From contig NZ_VSSB01000001.1 in the NCBI RefSeq assembly GCF_008122505.1, positions 2,588,891 through 2,652,890 of the forward strand: a stretch of 64,000 bases of DNA, in the 5' to 3' direction. Position 1 is the stretch's first letter. Every line of letters starts with the position of its first letter. Origin of the DNA: Agromyces mariniharenae (lineage in GTDB: Bacteria; Actinomycetota; Actinomycetes; Actinomycetales; Microbacteriaceae). A program made the translations under genes and the position numbers. The notes below the pieces were generated by a model. That model was not told the DNA's origin and made no database searches. It saw nothing but the letters and a program-made list of their open reading frames with translations. This document shows positions 18,986 through 29,001 of the stretch, piece by piece.

Positions 18986-19384
18986 ATGGCAGCACCCAAG
19001 GCGGCTACTCGCAAGCCGCGCAAGAAGGAAAAGAAGAACATCGCCGTGGGCCAGGCCCACATCAAGTCGACGTTCAACAACACGATCGTCTCGATCACCG
19101 ACACCACCGGTGCCGTGATCAGCTGGGCCTCCTCGGGTGGCGTCGGCTTCAAGGGCTCGCGCAAGTCCACGCCGTTCGCCGCGCAGCTGGCCGCCGAGTC
19201 GGCCGCCCGCCAGGCGCAGGAGCACGGCATGAAGAAGGTCGACGTCTTCGTGAAGGGCCCGGGCTCGGGTCGTGAGACGGCGATCCGCTCGCTCCAGGCC
19301 GCCGGCCTCGAGGTCGGCAGCATCAACGACGTGACGCCGCAGGCGCACAACGGATGCCGCCCGCCCAAGCGTCGCCGCGTCTAG
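18986..19384 (+). CDS. rpsK: 30S ribosomal protein S11
   Basis: S11 lies in the platform of the small subunit next to the mRNA exit. The 132-residue product begins with a basic lead ([18 protein letters not shown]). The family core then includes [19 protein letters not shown] and the C-terminal [18 protein letters not shown]. rpsD, which often comes next, is absent; a structured 174-base spacer leads to rpoA instead. Confidence 0.97.
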   Translation: MAAPKAATRKPRKKEKKNIAVGQAHIKSTFNNTIVSITDTTGAVISWASSGGVGFKGSRKSTPFAAQLAAESAARQAQEHGMKKVDVFVKGPGSGRETAIRSLQAAGLEVGSINDVTPQAHNGCRPPKRRRV

Positions 19385-19393
19385 TTCTCCGTC

Positions 19394-19479
19394 CTGCGGA
19401 CCGGGGGGCCGCAGGCCGCGCCGAGATCCCCGAGGGATCGCCGCGCCGTGCCCGCAACCGGGCCCCCCGGACTCCGCAG
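19394..19479 (+). promoter_or_regulatory. Long folded leader between rpsK and rpoA
   Basis: CTGCGG (19394-19399) and CCGGGGGGCC (19401-19410) pair with GGCCCCCCGG (19461-19470) and CCGCAG (19474-19479), giving about 16 outer pairs. Inside, GATCCC (19425-19430) pairs with GGGATC (19434-19439) on a CGA loop. It occupies the position of the missing rpsD and could be an attenuator or partial terminator before rpoA. Confidence 0.5.
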
Positions 19480-19558
19480 CTTCCGTTCTCTCAACAACTC
19501 AAGATCCTCGACCTCGCAGGTGTCATATAGCGGACACCCTGCCGAAAGGAATCCAACC

Positions 19559-20545
19559 GTGCTGATCGCACAGCGCCCGACGCTCACCGAAGAGAACATC
19601 TCGGAGTTCCGTTCGCGTTTCGTGATCGAGCCCCTCGAGCCGGGCTTCGGTTACACCCTGGGAAACTCCCTCCGTCGCACCCTCCTCTCGTCGATCCCCG
19701 GCGCGGCCGTGACGAGCATCCGCATCGACGGCGTGCTCCACGAGTTCTCGACCGTCCCCGGCGTGAAGGAGGACGTGACCGAGATCATCCTCAACATCAA
19801 GAACCTCGTCGTCTCGAGCGAGCACGACGAGCCCATCACCGCGTACCTCCGCAAGCAGGGCGCCGGTGAGGTCACCGCCGCCGACATCTCCGCTCCGGCC
19901 GGTGTCGAGGTGCACAACCCCGAGCTCGTGATCGCGACGCTCAACGACTCGGCGAAGTTCGAGCTCGAGCTCACGATCGAGCGCGGCCGCGGCTACGTCT
20001 CGGCCAGCCAGAACCGCAACGAGTACTCCGAGGCAGGCCAGATCCCGGTCGACTCGATCTACTCGCCGGTGCTCAAGGTCACCTACCGCGTCGAGGCCAC
20101 CCGTGCCGGTGAGCGCACCGACTTCGACCGCCTCGTGGTCGACGTCGAGACGAAGCCCGCCATCTCGCCGCGCGACGCGATCGCCTCGGCCGGCCGTACG
20201 CTCACCGAGCTGTTCGGCCTCGCCCGCGAGCTCAACGTCGCCGCAGAGGGCATCGAGATCGGCCCCGCGCCGGTCGACGCCGTGCTCTCGAGCGAGCTCT
20301 CGATCCCGATCGAGGACCTCGACCTGTCCGTCCGCAGCTACAACTGCCTCAAGCGCGAGGGCATCAACACGGTCTCCGAGCTCGTCGCCCTGTCGGAGTC
20401 GCAGCTCATGAACATCCGCAACTTCGGCCAGAAGTCGGTGGATGAGGTCAAGGACAAGCTCACCGAGATGGGTCTTTCGCTGAAGGACTCCGTCCCCGGA
20501 TTCGACGGCGCCCACTTCTACACGGGCTTCGACGACGAGAACTGA
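19559..20545 (+). CDS. rpoA: RNA polymerase alpha subunit
   Basis: Alpha dimerises to scaffold RNA polymerase assembly and its C-terminal domain binds promoter DNA. The start is GTG 19559 ([17 protein letters not shown]) with GAAAGGA upstream; the open frame continues upstream but without family sequence. The product is 328 residues. The N-terminal domain has [21 protein letters not shown]. The alpha-CTD (about 250-310) has [16 protein letters not shown] and [14 protein letters not shown]. Confidence 0.97.
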   Translation: MLIAQRPTLTEENISEFRSRFVIEPLEPGFGYTLGNSLRRTLLSSIPGAAVTSIRIDGVLHEFSTVPGVKEDVTEIILNIKNLVVSSEHDEPITAYLRKQGAGEVTAADISAPAGVEVHNPELVIATLNDSAKFELELTIERGRGYVSASQNRNEYSEAGQIPVDSIYSPVLKVTYRVEATRAGERTDFDRLVVDVETKPAISPRDAIASAGRTLTELFGLARELNVAAEGIEIGPAPVDAVLSSELSIPIEDLDLSVRSYNCLKREGINTVSELVALSESQLMNIRNFGQKSVDEVKDKLTEMGLSLKDSVPGFDGAHFYTGFDDEN

Positions 20546-20592
20546 GTCGTCCCCCCGACGTACCGACCCCCCACCACTGGAGAGAACGAACC

Positions 20593-21135
20593 ATGCCGAA
20601 GCCCACCAAGGGCCCCCGCCTCGGAGGCGGACCCGCGCACGAGCGGCTCCTGCTCGCGAACCTCGCCGCAGCGCTCTACACGCACGAGCGGATCACCACG
20701 ACCGAGACGAAGGCCAAGCGCCTCCGTCCGCTGGCCGAGCGCCTCATCACGTTCGCGAAGCGCGGCGACCTGCACGCCCGTCGCCGCGTGCTCGCCGTGA
20801 TCGGCGACAAGGCCGTGGTGCACAAGCTCTTCACCGAGATCGCGCCGCAGGTGGCCGACCGTGAGGGCGGCTACACCCGCATCACCAAGATCGGCAACCG
20901 CAAGGGCGACAACGCGCCCATGGCGGTCATCGAGCTCGTGCTCGAGCCCGTGACCCCGAAGAAGCGCGCCGCCAAGCCGGCCGCCGCCCCCGCCGCCGAC
21001 GAGGCCCCCGCCGAGGAGCCCGTGGTCGAGGAGACGCCCGAGGAGGTCGTGACCGAGGCCGAGGCCGCGGTCGACGAGGCCGCCGGTGCCGAGGCGTCGG
21101 AGGAGTCCGCCGAGGAGCCCGCCGAGGTCAAGTAG
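20593..21135 (+). CDS. rplQ: 50S ribosomal protein L17 with acidic C-terminal extension
   Basis: L17 lies near the exit tunnel opening. The family core is residues 1-120 ([20 protein letters not shown], then [19 protein letters not shown]). The usual protein has about 120-130 residues. This one has 180, because of a tail rich in Ala, Glu, Pro and Val (such as [16 protein letters not shown]). It ends the alpha operon and is followed by a strong terminator hairpin. Confidence 0.96.
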   Translation: MPKPTKGPRLGGGPAHERLLLANLAAALYTHERITTTETKAKRLRPLAERLITFAKRGDLHARRRVLAVIGDKAVVHKLFTEIAPQVADREGGYTRITKIGNRKGDNAPMAVIELVLEPVTPKKRAAKPAAAPAADEAPAEEPVVEETPEEVVTEAEAAVDEAAGAEASEESAEEPAEVK

Positions 21136-21151
21136 CCTCGACGCCACGCCG

Positions 21152-21188
21152 GAACGGGCCCCTGTGCACATCGCACAGGGGCCCGTTC
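21152..21188 (+). terminator. Terminator hairpin after rplQ
   Basis: GAACGGGCCCCTGTGC (21152-21167) and its exact complement (21173-21188) form a perfect 16-bp stem with loop ACATC. Only scattered T residues follow, as is common in high-G+C actinobacteria. It marks the end of the ribosomal operon. Confidence 0.8.
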
Positions 21189-21279
21189 GCGTCTGTGCCA
21201 CAATCGTCGTCGGCCGGCCGAGTGCCGGCGTGTGCGACGTCGCACACGTGAGCGCCGGCGACGGCACGAAAGGGGCGGT

Positions 21280-22575
21280 GTGCGCGCACAGGTGCGGATT
21301 CCCGAGGATCGCGACCTCTCGATCGACTTCGCCCGGGCGCTCTGCCTCCCCGTCGTCGTGCTGCTGCACGCCCTGCAGATGGGCATCGGCGGCGAGCCGC
21401 TGCGCGCGTTCAACGCCCTCGACGGCTTCGAGCCCCTCGCATGGGCGACGTGGCCGCTCATGATCATGCCGGTGTTCTTCATCTGCGGGGGCTTCGCGTC
21501 GATCACCCAGTGGCGCCGGCTGCGCGGCCATGGCGAGACGGTCGGCCACTACCTCAGGGTGCGCGCCGTGCGCCTCCTGCAGCCGGTCGTCTCGGTCACC
21601 GCTGCGGTCGGACTCGTCCTCGCGCTCATGCTCGCGTTCGGAGCAGACGCCGGATTCGTCGAGAGCTTCGCATTCCGGCTCGCCGAACCGCTCTGGTTCA
21701 TCCCCGTCTACCTGATCTGCACCGCGCTCGTGCCGGTCATGTCGTGGCTGCACCGGCACGCGCCGTGGCCGACGTACCTCGGCCTCGCCGGTTCCGCGCT
21801 CCTGGTCGACGTGCTCTCCCGCGCGCTCGGCCTGCCGCTCGGCGCGCTCAACTGGGTGTTCGTGTGGCTGTTCGCGCAGCAGCTCGGGTTCGGCCTGCGC
21901 GACGGCTGGTTCGCACGTCGTCCGCCCTGGCAGCTCGGCGCGATCGCGGCCGGCGCCTACGGCTTCATCGGCCTGCTCGTCGCGGCGTTCGGGTACTCGC
22001 ACGACATGCTCGACAACCTGAACCCGCCGAGTGTCGCGATCCTCGCGCTCGCGCTCGGCCAGGCCTGCCTGTTCGCACTCCTGCAGCCCGCGATCCGTCG
22101 CTTGGTCGGCCATCGCGCCGTGCTCGGCGTGGTCGTCGTGTTCGGCGTCTACGGCATGGTCATCTACCTCTGGCACACCTTCGCCATGGCCGTGGTCACG
22201 GCGACGCAGCTCGCACTCGGGCTGCCGTTCCCGCCGGTGCTCTCGCCGGCGTGGTGGGCCACCCGGCCGGCGTGGGTCGTCGCGATCGCGGTCGTCGTCG
22301 CGGCGTGCTGCGCAGTCGTGCCGAAGCTCGAGCGCAGGTGGCCGAAGCCCGTCGACCGGCGGACGCCGCTCGCCGCGGTCGTCGTCTGGGCCGTGGTCGG
22401 CATCGTCGGCGTCGGCGTGTTCCTGACCATGGGGTACGTGCCGTGGCAGCACGGCGTGACGGCGTGGTCGCTCGTCGCGGTCGCGGTCATCGCCCTCATC
22501 ATCGGCGGACCCGGCGCCCGGACACCGCTGCCCCCCGCCGCCGTGGACGTCGCCGCGGCGGCTCGGGCGGCCTGA
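21280..22575 (+). CDS. Acyltransferase-3 family membrane protein
   Basis: A polytopic membrane protein of about 431 residues with roughly ten hydrophobic spans. It looks like the acyltransferase-3 family, which moves acyl groups onto extracytoplasmic sugars or lipids. Supporting parts are the early DLSIDFARALCLPVVVLLHALQ, in which the His is the family's usual catalytic position, then FFICGGFASITQWRRLR and PLWFIPVYLICTALVP. The start is probably GTG 21280, after GAAAGGGG at 21268-21275; GTG 21292 is an alternative. The substrate is unknown. It stands alone between two terminated units. Confidence 0.75.
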   Translation: MRAQVRIPEDRDLSIDFARALCLPVVVLLHALQMGIGGEPLRAFNALDGFEPLAWATWPLMIMPVFFICGGFASITQWRRLRGHGETVGHYLRVRAVRLLQPVVSVTAAVGLVLALMLAFGADAGFVESFAFRLAEPLWFIPVYLICTALVPVMSWLHRHAPWPTYLGLAGSALLVDVLSRALGLPLGALNWVFVWLFAQQLGFGLRDGWFARRPPWQLGAIAAGAYGFIGLLVAAFGYSHDMLDNLNPPSVAILALALGQACLFALLQPAIRRLVGHRAVLGVVVVFGVYGMVIYLWHTFAMAVVTATQLALGLPFPPVLSPAWWATRPAWVVAIAVVVAACCAVVPKLERRWPKPVDRRTPLAAVVVWAVVGIVGVGVFLTMGYVPWQHGVTAWSLVAVAVIALIIGGPGARTPLPPAAVDVAAAARAA

Positions 22576-22637
22576 CGGATCCGCTCGGAGTCGAACCAGG
22601 GCCGTCGTCGCGTGCGGAGCCGTCGTGGGCGCCGCCG

Positions 22638-22643
22638 TAGGCT
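22638..22643 (+). promoter_or_regulatory. -10 box of truA (leaderless layout)
   Basis: TAGGCT ends six bases before the truA ATG at 22650 and no ribosome binding site lies between. The transcript would start at or next to the A of the ATG. Confidence 0.55.
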
Positions 22644-22649
22644 GGACGC

Positions 22650-23573
22650 ATGTCCGAGCACGAGACGGTCGCCGATGCGGATGCCGCGGCATCCGTGGTG
22701 CGCGTGCGGCTCGGCATCGCCTACGACGGCACCGACTTCAACGGCTGGAGCCGACAGCCGGGACTCCGCACCGTGCAGGGCGTGCTCGAGGACGCGCTCG
22801 CCACGCTCTTCCGCCGCACGGGCACCGCGCCGCGGCTGACCGTGGCCGGCCGCACCGACGCGGGCGTGCATGCGCTCGGCCAGGTCGCGCACCTCGACGT
22901 CGAGGAGGACGCCCTCGCCGCCGTCGCGCGTCCGCGCCGCGGGCAGGACCCCGATGCATCGCCCGAGGCGGCGCTGGCACGGCGCCTCACCGGCATCATC
23001 GGCGCCGACGCCGATGTGGTGATCACGCACGCCGAACGGGCGCCCGCGGGCTTCGACGCGCGCTTCTCCGCGATCTGGCGACGCTACGAGTACCGGGTGG
23101 CCGACGCCTCGGCCGTGCGCGACCCGTTGGAGCGGCGCCGCACGGTCGCGCTGCCCCGGCACCTCGACGAGCGCGCGATGGATGCCGCGGCGGCCTCCCT
23201 CGTCGGCCTCCACGACTTCGCGGCGTTCTGCAGGCCGCGCGAGGGCGCGACCACGATCCGCACGCTGCAGGCCTACCGGTGGGCGCGCTCCGGCGACGGC
23301 GTGCTCGTCGCGTCGCTCCAGGCCGACGCGTTCTGCCACTCGATGGTGCGCGCCCTCGTCGGGGCATGCGTCGCGGTGGGGGAGGGGCGCCTCGACGCGT
23401 CCGACCCCGAGGCGCTGCTGCACGCGGGCGAGCGCACCAGCTCATTCAAGGTGATGCCCGCGAAGGGGCTCGTGCTGACCGAGGTCGGCTACCCCGACGA
23501 CCACGAGCTCGAGGCGCGTGCCGCGCAGACGCGCCAACGTCGCGAATTGCACGTGGAAGGCCTCGTCGGCTAA
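22650..23573 (+). CDS. truA: tRNA pseudouridine(38-40) synthase
   Basis: TruA makes pseudouridine at positions 38-40 of tRNA anticodon stems. The product is 307 residues. The core begins RVRLGIAYDGTDFNGWSRQP and carries the catalytic Asp in AGRTDAGVHALGQ. The C-terminal block FCHSMVRALVGACVAVGEG is also typical. About 18 residues before the core are a non-conserved tail that holds a perfect palindrome of the chromosomal word (22678-22695). A segment with ARPRRGQDPDASPEAAL is an insertion relative to E. coli TruA. Confidence 0.95.
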   Translation: MSEHETVADADAAASVVRVRLGIAYDGTDFNGWSRQPGLRTVQGVLEDALATLFRRTGTAPRLTVAGRTDAGVHALGQVAHLDVEEDALAAVARPRRGQDPDASPEAALARRLTGIIGADADVVITHAERAPAGFDARFSAIWRRYEYRVADASAVRDPLERRRTVALPRHLDERAMDAAAASLVGLHDFAAFCRPREGATTIRTLQAYRWARSGDGVLVASLQADAFCHSMVRALVGACVAVGEGRLDASDPEALLHAGERTSSFKVMPAKGLVLTEVGYPDDHELEARAAQTRQRRELHVEGLVG

Positions 23574-23576
23574 GCT
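23547..23576 (+). promoter_or_regulatory. Candidate promoter of rplM-rpsI
   Basis: TTGCAC (23547-23552) and TAAGCT (23571-23576) are 18 bases apart. The -10 includes the truA stop codon TAA. The leader to rplM would be about 125-130 bases. The same TTGCAC -35 is seen at groES. Confidence 0.4.
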
Positions 23577-23710
23577 ACCTCTTTGGTGCCGCCATCTGCG
23601 CCGGCATCCGAAGTTGAGCCCTCCACCAGGGCGTTCGCTCGCATCGCGGGTGAACACCCCCCCGGAGCGGGATTCACGAACCCCTCACTCGATCAGAAAG
23701 CAGCACTTCC

Positions 23711-24157
23711 GTGACGCGCACCTACACCCCGAAGGCGAACGAGATCCAGCGCGACTGGGTCGTCATCGACGCCACCGACATCGTCCTCGGCCGCCTGGCC
23801 AGCCACTCCGCAGCCCTGCTGCGCGGCAAGCACAAGCCGATCTTCGCGAACCACGTCGACACCGGCGACTTCGTGATCATCGTCAACGCCGACAAGGTGG
23901 CGCTCACCGGCCAGAAGCTCGAGCAGAAGAAGGCGTACCGCCACTCCGGCTACCCGGGCGGCCTCAAGGCCGTCGGCTACGCCGAGCTCCTCGAGAAGAA
24001 CCCCGTCCGCGCCGTCGAGAAGGCGATCCGCGGCATGCTCCCGAAGAACTCGCTCGGTCGCCAGCAGCTGAAGAAGCTGAAGGTCTACGCCGGCCCGGAG
24101 CACCCGCACGCGGCTCAGCAGCCCAAGCCGTACACCCTCACCCAGGTCGCCCAGTAA
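23711..24157 (+). CDS. rplM: 50S ribosomal protein L13
   Basis: L13 is an early assembly protein of the large subunit. The GTG start gives [20 protein letters not shown], and the product is 148 residues. The family signature around [21 protein letters not shown] is clear. Co-location with rpsI 44 bases downstream is near-universal in bacteria. A TTGCAC/TAAGCT promoter lies at the end of truA. Confidence 0.97.
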   Translation: MTRTYTPKANEIQRDWVVIDATDIVLGRLASHSAALLRGKHKPIFANHVDTGDFVIIVNADKVALTGQKLEQKKAYRHSGYPGGLKAVGYAELLEKNPVRAVEKAIRGMLPKNSLGRQQLKKLKVYAGPEHPHAAQQPKPYTLTQVAQ

Positions 24158-24201
24158 GCCCGGCGAACTCGACCTTCTCGAACTAAGGATTCACAACCAC
24201 C

Positions 24202-24687
24202 ATGGCGAAGATCGCAGACCAGATCGACCAGGCTCCCGAGAGCTACACGACCGAGAGCGCGCCCGCCGCGGCTCCGGCCACGCCCCGCCCCGTCCTCAAC
24301 GTCTCGGGTGCGGCGGTCGGCCGCCGCAAGCAGGCCATCGCCCGCGTGCGCGTCGTCCCCGGCGCCGGCACCATCACGGTCAACGGCCGTGAGTTCGCGG
24401 ACTACTTCCCGAACAAGCTGCACCAGCAGCTCATCACCGACCCGTTCACCGTGCTCGAGCTCACCGGCTCGTACGACGTGATCGCCCGCATCACCGGCGG
24501 CGGCCCCTCGGGCCAGGCCGGCGCGCTGCGCCTCGCGATCGCGCGTGCGCTCAACGAGATCGACCGCGAGAACAACCGCCCGACCCTCAAGAAGGCCGGC
24601 TTCCTCACGCGCGACGCCCGCGTCATCGAGCGCAAGAAGGCCGGTCTCAAGAAGGCCCGTAAGGCGCCTCAGTTCTCGAAGCGCTGA
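24202..24687 (+). CDS. rpsI: 30S ribosomal protein S9
   Basis: S9's basic tail reaches the P-site tRNA. The core begins [20 protein letters not shown] near residue 42 and ends with the invariant [12 protein letters not shown]. The 161-residue length reflects about 35 extra N-terminal residues rich in Ala and Pro ([13 protein letters not shown]). AAGGA at 24185-24189 precedes the ATG. glmM starts only 21 bases later. Confidence 0.97.
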   Translation: MAKIADQIDQAPESYTTESAPAAAPATPRPVLNVSGAAVGRRKQAIARVRVVPGAGTITVNGREFADYFPNKLHQQLITDPFTVLELTGSYDVIARITGGGPSGQAGALRLAIARALNEIDRENNRPTLKKAGFLTRDARVIERKKAGLKKARKAPQFSKR

Positions 24688-24708
24688 TCCGGGTTCCCGG
24701 TTCTCCGT

Positions 24709-26076
24709 ATGCCTCGGCTCTTCGGAACCGACGGGGTCCGGGGCCTGGCCAACCGTGAACTCACGGCTGACCTGGCCCTGGGCCTCGCCCAGGCGGCTGC
24801 GGCCGTCCTCACGCAGGGACGCCACGCCGACGAGCTCCGCGCGGCCGGTCGCCGGCCGGTCGCGGTCGTCGCGCGCGACCCCCGGGTCTCGGGCGAGTTC
24901 CTGACGTCGGCGGTCGCCGCCGGCCTCGCGAGCTCCGGCGTCGACGTGCTCGACGCCGGCGTCATCCCCACGCCCGCGACCGCGTTCCTCATCGACTCCA
25001 TCCACGCCGACTTCGGCGTGATGATCTCGGCGTCGCACAACCCCGCGCCCGACAACGGCATCAAGTTCTTCTCGTTCGGCGGCACGAAGCTCCCCGACGA
25101 GGTCGAGGACCGCATCGAGTCCTACCTCGGCAAGCAGAAGCTCGCCCCCATCGGCGGGGGCGTCGGCCGCATCCGCCGCTTCTCCGACGCCGAGGACCGC
25201 TACGTCGTGCACCTGCTCGGCACGCTGCCGAACCGCCTCGACGGCCTGCACGTCGTGCTCGACTGCGCTCATGGCGCGGCCGCCGGCGTCTCGCCCGAGA
25301 CGTTCCGCGACGCGGGGGCGAAGGTCACCGTCATCGGGGCCGACCCCGACGGCATGAACATCAACGACGGCGTCGGCTCGACCCACCTCGAGCAGCTGCA
25401 GGCCGCGGTGCTCGAGCACGGTGCCGACGTCGGCATCGCGCACGACGGCGACGCCGACCGCTGCCTCGCCGTGGACGCCGAGGGCAACGTCGTCGACGGC
25501 GACCGGATCATGGCGATCCTCGCCGTGTCGATGCACGAACGCGGCGTGCTCACCGATGACACGCTCGTCGTGACGGTGATGTCGAACCTCGGACTGCGAC
25601 GCGCGATGGCCGAACGCGGCATCCGCGTGATCGAGACGAAGGTCGGCGACCGCTACGTGCTCGAGGCGCTCTCGGCCGACGGGCTCGCCCTCGGCGGCGA
25701 GCAGTCGGGCCACGTGATCATGACCGAGTTCGCCACGACGGGCGACGGCGTGCTCACCGGCCTGCACCTCGTCGCCGAGATGGCGCGCACCGGCAAGACG
25801 CTCGCCGAGCTCGCCTCGGTCATGACGGTGTACCCCCAGGTGCTCGTCAACGTGCGCGGGGTCGACCACCACGCGCTCTCCGACGACGACGTGATCGCCG
25901 CGGCCGTGGCCGCAGCGGAGGCCGAGCTGGGCGACACCGGTCGCGTGCTGCTGCGTCCGTCGGGCACCGAGCCCATGGTGCGCGTCATGGTCGAGGCCTC
26001 CGAGCAGGAGACGGCCGAGCGGCACTCCGCGACGCTGGCCGAGGTCGTGCGCGAGCGCCTGGCGCTGCCGGCCTAG
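24709..26076 (+). CDS. glmM: Phosphoglucosamine mutase
   Basis: Converts glucosamine-6-phosphate to glucosamine-1-phosphate for UDP-GlcNAc and cell-wall synthesis. The 455-residue product starts [19 protein letters not shown]. The active-site serine loop is [17 protein letters not shown]. The metal-binding loop is [13 protein letters not shown], and the sugar-binding [10 protein letters not shown] and phosphate loop [14 protein letters not shown] follow. The stop TAG interlocks with the stop of the convergent coaA (shared CTAG). Confidence 0.97.
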   Translation: MPRLFGTDGVRGLANRELTADLALGLAQAAAAVLTQGRHADELRAAGRRPVAVVARDPRVSGEFLTSAVAAGLASSGVDVLDAGVIPTPATAFLIDSIHADFGVMISASHNPAPDNGIKFFSFGGTKLPDEVEDRIESYLGKQKLAPIGGGVGRIRRFSDAEDRYVVHLLGTLPNRLDGLHVVLDCAHGAAAGVSPETFRDAGAKVTVIGADPDGMNINDGVGSTHLEQLQAAVLEHGADVGIAHDGDADRCLAVDAEGNVVDGDRIMAILAVSMHERGVLTDDTLVVTVMSNLGLRRAMAERGIRVIETKVGDRYVLEALSADGLALGGEQSGHVIMTEFATTGDGVLTGLHLVAEMARTGKTLAELASVMTVYPQVLVNVRGVDHHALSDDDVIAAAVAAAEAELGDTGRVLLRPSGTEPMVRVMVEASEQETAERHSATLAEVVRERLALPA

Positions 26077-27029
26077 AGCTTCCGCAGGAGCACGCTCGAG
26101 ACCGTGTGGTCGGCGCTCTTGCGCAGCACGAGCGACGCCCGCGACCTCGTCGGGCGGATGTTCTGCAGCAGGTTGGGCTCGTTGATCGAGCGCCAGATCT
26201 CCCTCGCGCGCTGCCGTGCCTCGGTCTCGGTGAGGCTCTCGTAGCGGTGGAAGTACGAGCGCGGGTTCGAGAACGCCCCGCGCTGCAGCTTCAGGAACCG
26301 CTCCTCGTACCAGCGCGCGATGTCGCTCGTGCGCGCGTCGACGTAGATCGAGAAGTCGAAAAGGTCGCTGACCGCCAGCCGATGGCCGGGGCCGGGCGGC
26401 TGCAGCACGTTGAGGCCCTCGAGGATGAGCACGTCGGGTCGGCGCACCGTGATCTTCGCGTCGGGGACGATGTCGTACGCGAGGTGCGAGTAGAACGGCG
26501 CGCGGACCTCGGGCGCGCCGGCCTTCACCTCGCTCACGAAGCGGAGCAGCGCGCGGCGGTCGTACGACTCGGGGAAGCCCTTGCGCGTCATCAGGCCGCG
26601 CCGCTCGAGCTCGGCGTTCGGGAACAGGAACCCGTCGGTCGTCACGAGCTCGACGCGCGGCGTGTGCTCCCAGCGCGCGAGGAGTTCGCGCAGCAGGCGC
26701 GCGATCGTCGACTTGCCGACGGCGACCGAGCCCGCGACGCCGATCACGAAGGGCGTCGGCTCGACGCGCTCGCGGAGGAACTCGCTCGTGACGCTGTGCA
26801 GCGACTTCATGCCGCCCACGTAGAGGTTGAGGAGGCGGCTGAGCGGCAGGTAGACCTCGGCGACCTCGCGGAGGTCGAGCGGCTCGCCGAGGCCGCGCAG
26901 CTGCACGATCTCGGTCTCGCGGAGGGGCGAGGGCATCGACGGGGCGAGCGCCGCCCAGTCCGCCCGGTCGAGCTCGGTGAAGGGCGAGATCTGCGCGGCG
27001 TTCGACGACGGGCTCAGCGGATCCAGCAC
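26073..27029 (-). CDS. coaA: Pantothenate kinase (type I)
   Basis: Phosphorylates pantothenate, the first step to coenzyme A. The GTG start gives a 318-residue product, as expected for the bacterial type I enzyme. The P-loop [19 protein letters not shown] is near residue 95. The substrate region [19 protein letters not shown] and [12 protein letters not shown] follow. It lies between glmM and glmS on the other strand, and a TAGACT box sits six bases before the start. Confidence 0.96.
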   Translation of the reverse strand: MLDPLSPSSNAAQISPFTELDRADWAALAPSMPSPLRETEIVQLRGLGEPLDLREVAEVYLPLSRLLNLYVGGMKSLHSVTSEFLRERVEPTPFVIGVAGSVAVGKSTIARLLRELLARWEHTPRVELVTTDGFLFPNAELERRGLMTRKGFPESYDRRALLRFVSEVKAGAPEVRAPFYSHLAYDIVPDAKITVRRPDVLILEGLNVLQPPGPGHRLAVSDLFDFSIYVDARTSDIARWYEERFLKLQRGAFSNPRSYFHRYESLTETEARQRAREIWRSINEPNLLQNIRPTRSRASLVLRKSADHTVSSVLLRKL

Positions 27030-27035
27030 CGTGTC

Positions 27036-27041
27036 AGTCTA
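27036..27041 (-). promoter_or_regulatory. -10 box of coaA (leaderless layout)
   Basis: On the minus strand TAGACT is followed by six bases (GACACG) and then the GTG start of coaA. No ribosome binding site fits in between. Confidence 0.55.
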
Positions 27042-27115
27042 GTGAAGGGGCGCGGGGCGGCCGTTCCCGGGCCGCGCTCGGTGGCCTGCGCACCGGGCTC
27101 ACAGCCCGCTGCGCA

Positions 27116-27121
27116 TACAAT
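27116..27121 (+). promoter_or_regulatory. -10 box of glmS (leaderless layout)
   Basis: TACAAT, five of six consensus bases, ends seven bases before the glmS ATG at 27129. There is no ribosome binding site. Confidence 0.6.
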
Positions 27122-27128
27122 CGAGCGC

Positions 27129-28979
27129 ATGTGTGGAATCGTCGGATACGTCGGGGAGCGCAACAGCCTCGACGTCCTCATGGGCGGCCTTCGCCGCCTC
27201 GAATATCGCGGCTACGACTCGGCGGGAGTCGCGATCGTCGACGACGACGGCGTCATCGAGACCGCCAAGCGCGCCGGCAAGCTGCAGGTCCTCGCCGACG
27301 ACCTGGCCGCCACCCCCCTGCACGAGGGCGGCACCGGCATCGGCCACACCCGGTGGGCGACCCACGGCGGCCCCACCGACCGCAACGCGCACCCGCACCT
27401 CGGCGACGAGGGCCGGCTCGCGCTCATCCACAACGGCATCATCGAGAACTTCGCCGAGCTGAAGGACGAGCTCCTCGCCGAGGGCTTCACGTTCGAGTCC
27501 GAGACCGACACCGAGGTCGCCGCCGTGCTGCTCGGCCGCGAGTACCGCCGCATCGGCGAGCTCACCGAGGCGTTCCGTGCCACGGTCTCCCGCCTCGAGG
27601 GCGCGTTCACCCTGCTCGCCGTCCACCGGAACCAGCCGGGCGTCGTCGTCGGCGCGCGCCGCAACTCCCCGCTCGTGATCGGCCTGGGCGACGGCGAGAA
27701 CTTCCTCGGCTCCGACGTCGCCGCGTTCGTGGAGTACACGAAGCGCGCCGTCGCGATCGGCCAGGACCAGATCGTCACCATCACGGCCGAGGGCGTCACC
27801 GTCACCGACTTCGACGGCGAGTCCGTCGAGGTCGAGCCGTTCGACGTCGCGTGGGACGCGTCGGCCGCCGAGAAGGGCGGCTGGTCGTCGTTCATGCGCA
27901 AGGAGGTGTCCGAGCAGCCCGAGGCCGTCGCGAACACCCTGCGCGGACGCGTCGTCGACGGCAGGGTGGCCATCCCCGAGCTCGAGTCCTTCGGGGACGA
28001 GGAGCTCCGCGGCATCCGTCGCATCACGGTCATCGCCTGCGGCACGGCGGCGTACGCGGGCATGGTCGCCAAGTACGCGATCGAGCAGTGGGCGCGCGTG
28101 CCCGTCGAGGTCGAGCTCAGCCACGAGTTCCGCTACCGCGAACCGGTGCTCGACGACGGCACCCTCGTCGTCTCGATCAGCCAGTCGGGCGAGACGATGG
28201 ACACCCTCATGGCGGTGAAGTACGCCCGCGAGATGGGCGCCCGCACGATCTCGATCTGCAACACCCAGGGCGCGACCATCCCGCGCGAGTCCGACGCGGT
28301 CGTGTACACGCACGCCGGCCCCGAGGTCGCGGTCGCGTCCACGAAGGCGTTCGTGGCGCAGATCGCCGCGCTGTACCTGTTCGGCCTGCACCTCGCCCGC
28401 GTGCGCGGCACGCTCGACGATGCCGCGCTCGCCGAGAACCTCGCCGAGCTGCAGGCCGTGCCCGAGAAGCTCAGCACCGTGCTCGAGCAGGCGGAGCGCG
28501 TCGAGCAGCTCGCGCACTGGATGGCGGACACCCGCTCGGTGCTCTTCCTCGGCCGCCACGTCGGCTACCCGATCGCCCTCGAGGGCGCGCTGAAGCTCAA
28601 GGAGCTGGCCTACATCCACGCCGAGGGCTTCGCGGCGGGCGAGCTGAAGCACGGTCCGATCGCGCTCATCGAGCCCGGCCAGCCCGTCTTCGTGGTCGTG
28701 CCGAGCCCGCGCGGGTCGGCGAACCTGCACCCGAAGGTCGTGTCGAACATCCAGGAGATCCGCGCCCGCGGCGCCCGCGTCATCGCGATCGCCGAGGCCG
28801 GGGATGCCGCGGTGCTGCCGTTCGCCGACGAGGTCCTCCGCATCCCGCTCGCCGCGCCGCTCTTCGAGCCGCTGCTCGCCGTGGTGCCGCTGCAGGTGTT
28901 CGCGATGGAGCTCGCGCAGGCGAAGGGCCTCGACGTCGACCAGCCGCGGAACCTCGCGAAGTCCGTGACGGTGGAGTGA
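27129..28979 (+). CDS. glmS: Glutamine--fructose-6-phosphate aminotransferase
   Basis: Makes glucosamine-6-phosphate from fructose-6-phosphate and glutamine, upstream of GlmM. The start ATG 27129 puts the nucleophile at Cys2 (MCGIVGYVG), as the mechanism requires; the open frame extending 1 kb upstream is antisense to coaA. The product is 616 residues. The glutaminase domain has GHTRWATHGGPTDRNAHPH, followed by two SIS domains with SISQSGETMDT and EGALKLKELAYIHAEGF. No glmS riboswitch is seen: the gene appears leaderless. Confidence 0.97.
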   Translation: MCGIVGYVGERNSLDVLMGGLRRLEYRGYDSAGVAIVDDDGVIETAKRAGKLQVLADDLAATPLHEGGTGIGHTRWATHGGPTDRNAHPHLGDEGRLALIHNGIIENFAELKDELLAEGFTFESETDTEVAAVLLGREYRRIGELTEAFRATVSRLEGAFTLLAVHRNQPGVVVGARRNSPLVIGLGDGENFLGSDVAAFVEYTKRAVAIGQDQIVTITAEGVTVTDFDGESVEVEPFDVAWDASAAEKGGWSSFMRKEVSEQPEAVANTLRGRVVDGRVAIPELESFGDEELRGIRRITVIACGTAAYAGMVAKYAIEQWARVPVEVELSHEFRYREPVLDDGTLVVSISQSGETMDTLMAVKYAREMGARTISICNTQGATIPRESDAVVYTHAGPEVAVASTKAFVAQIAALYLFGLHLARVRGTLDDAALAENLAELQAVPEKLSTVLEQAERVEQLAHWMADTRSVLFLGRHVGYPIALEGALKLKELAYIHAEGFAAGELKHGPIALIEPGQPVFVVVPSPRGSANLHPKVVSNIQEIRARGARVIAIAEAGDAAVLPFADEVLRIPLAAPLFEPLLAVVPLQVFAMELAQAKGLDVDQPRNLAKSVTVE

Positions 28980-29001
28980 CGACGAGGCGGGAGGTCGTGT
29001 C

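Noticed and set aside
20518-22692. Minus-strand frame opposite rplQ and the acyltransferase
   Set aside because: Composition is Arg/Asp/His-rich shadow sequence, while the plus strand has a ribosomal protein and clear membrane spans.
26106-27128. 1-kb in-frame extension upstream of glmS
   Set aside because: It is antisense to coaA, and GlmS needs Cys at residue 2, which fixes the start at 27129.
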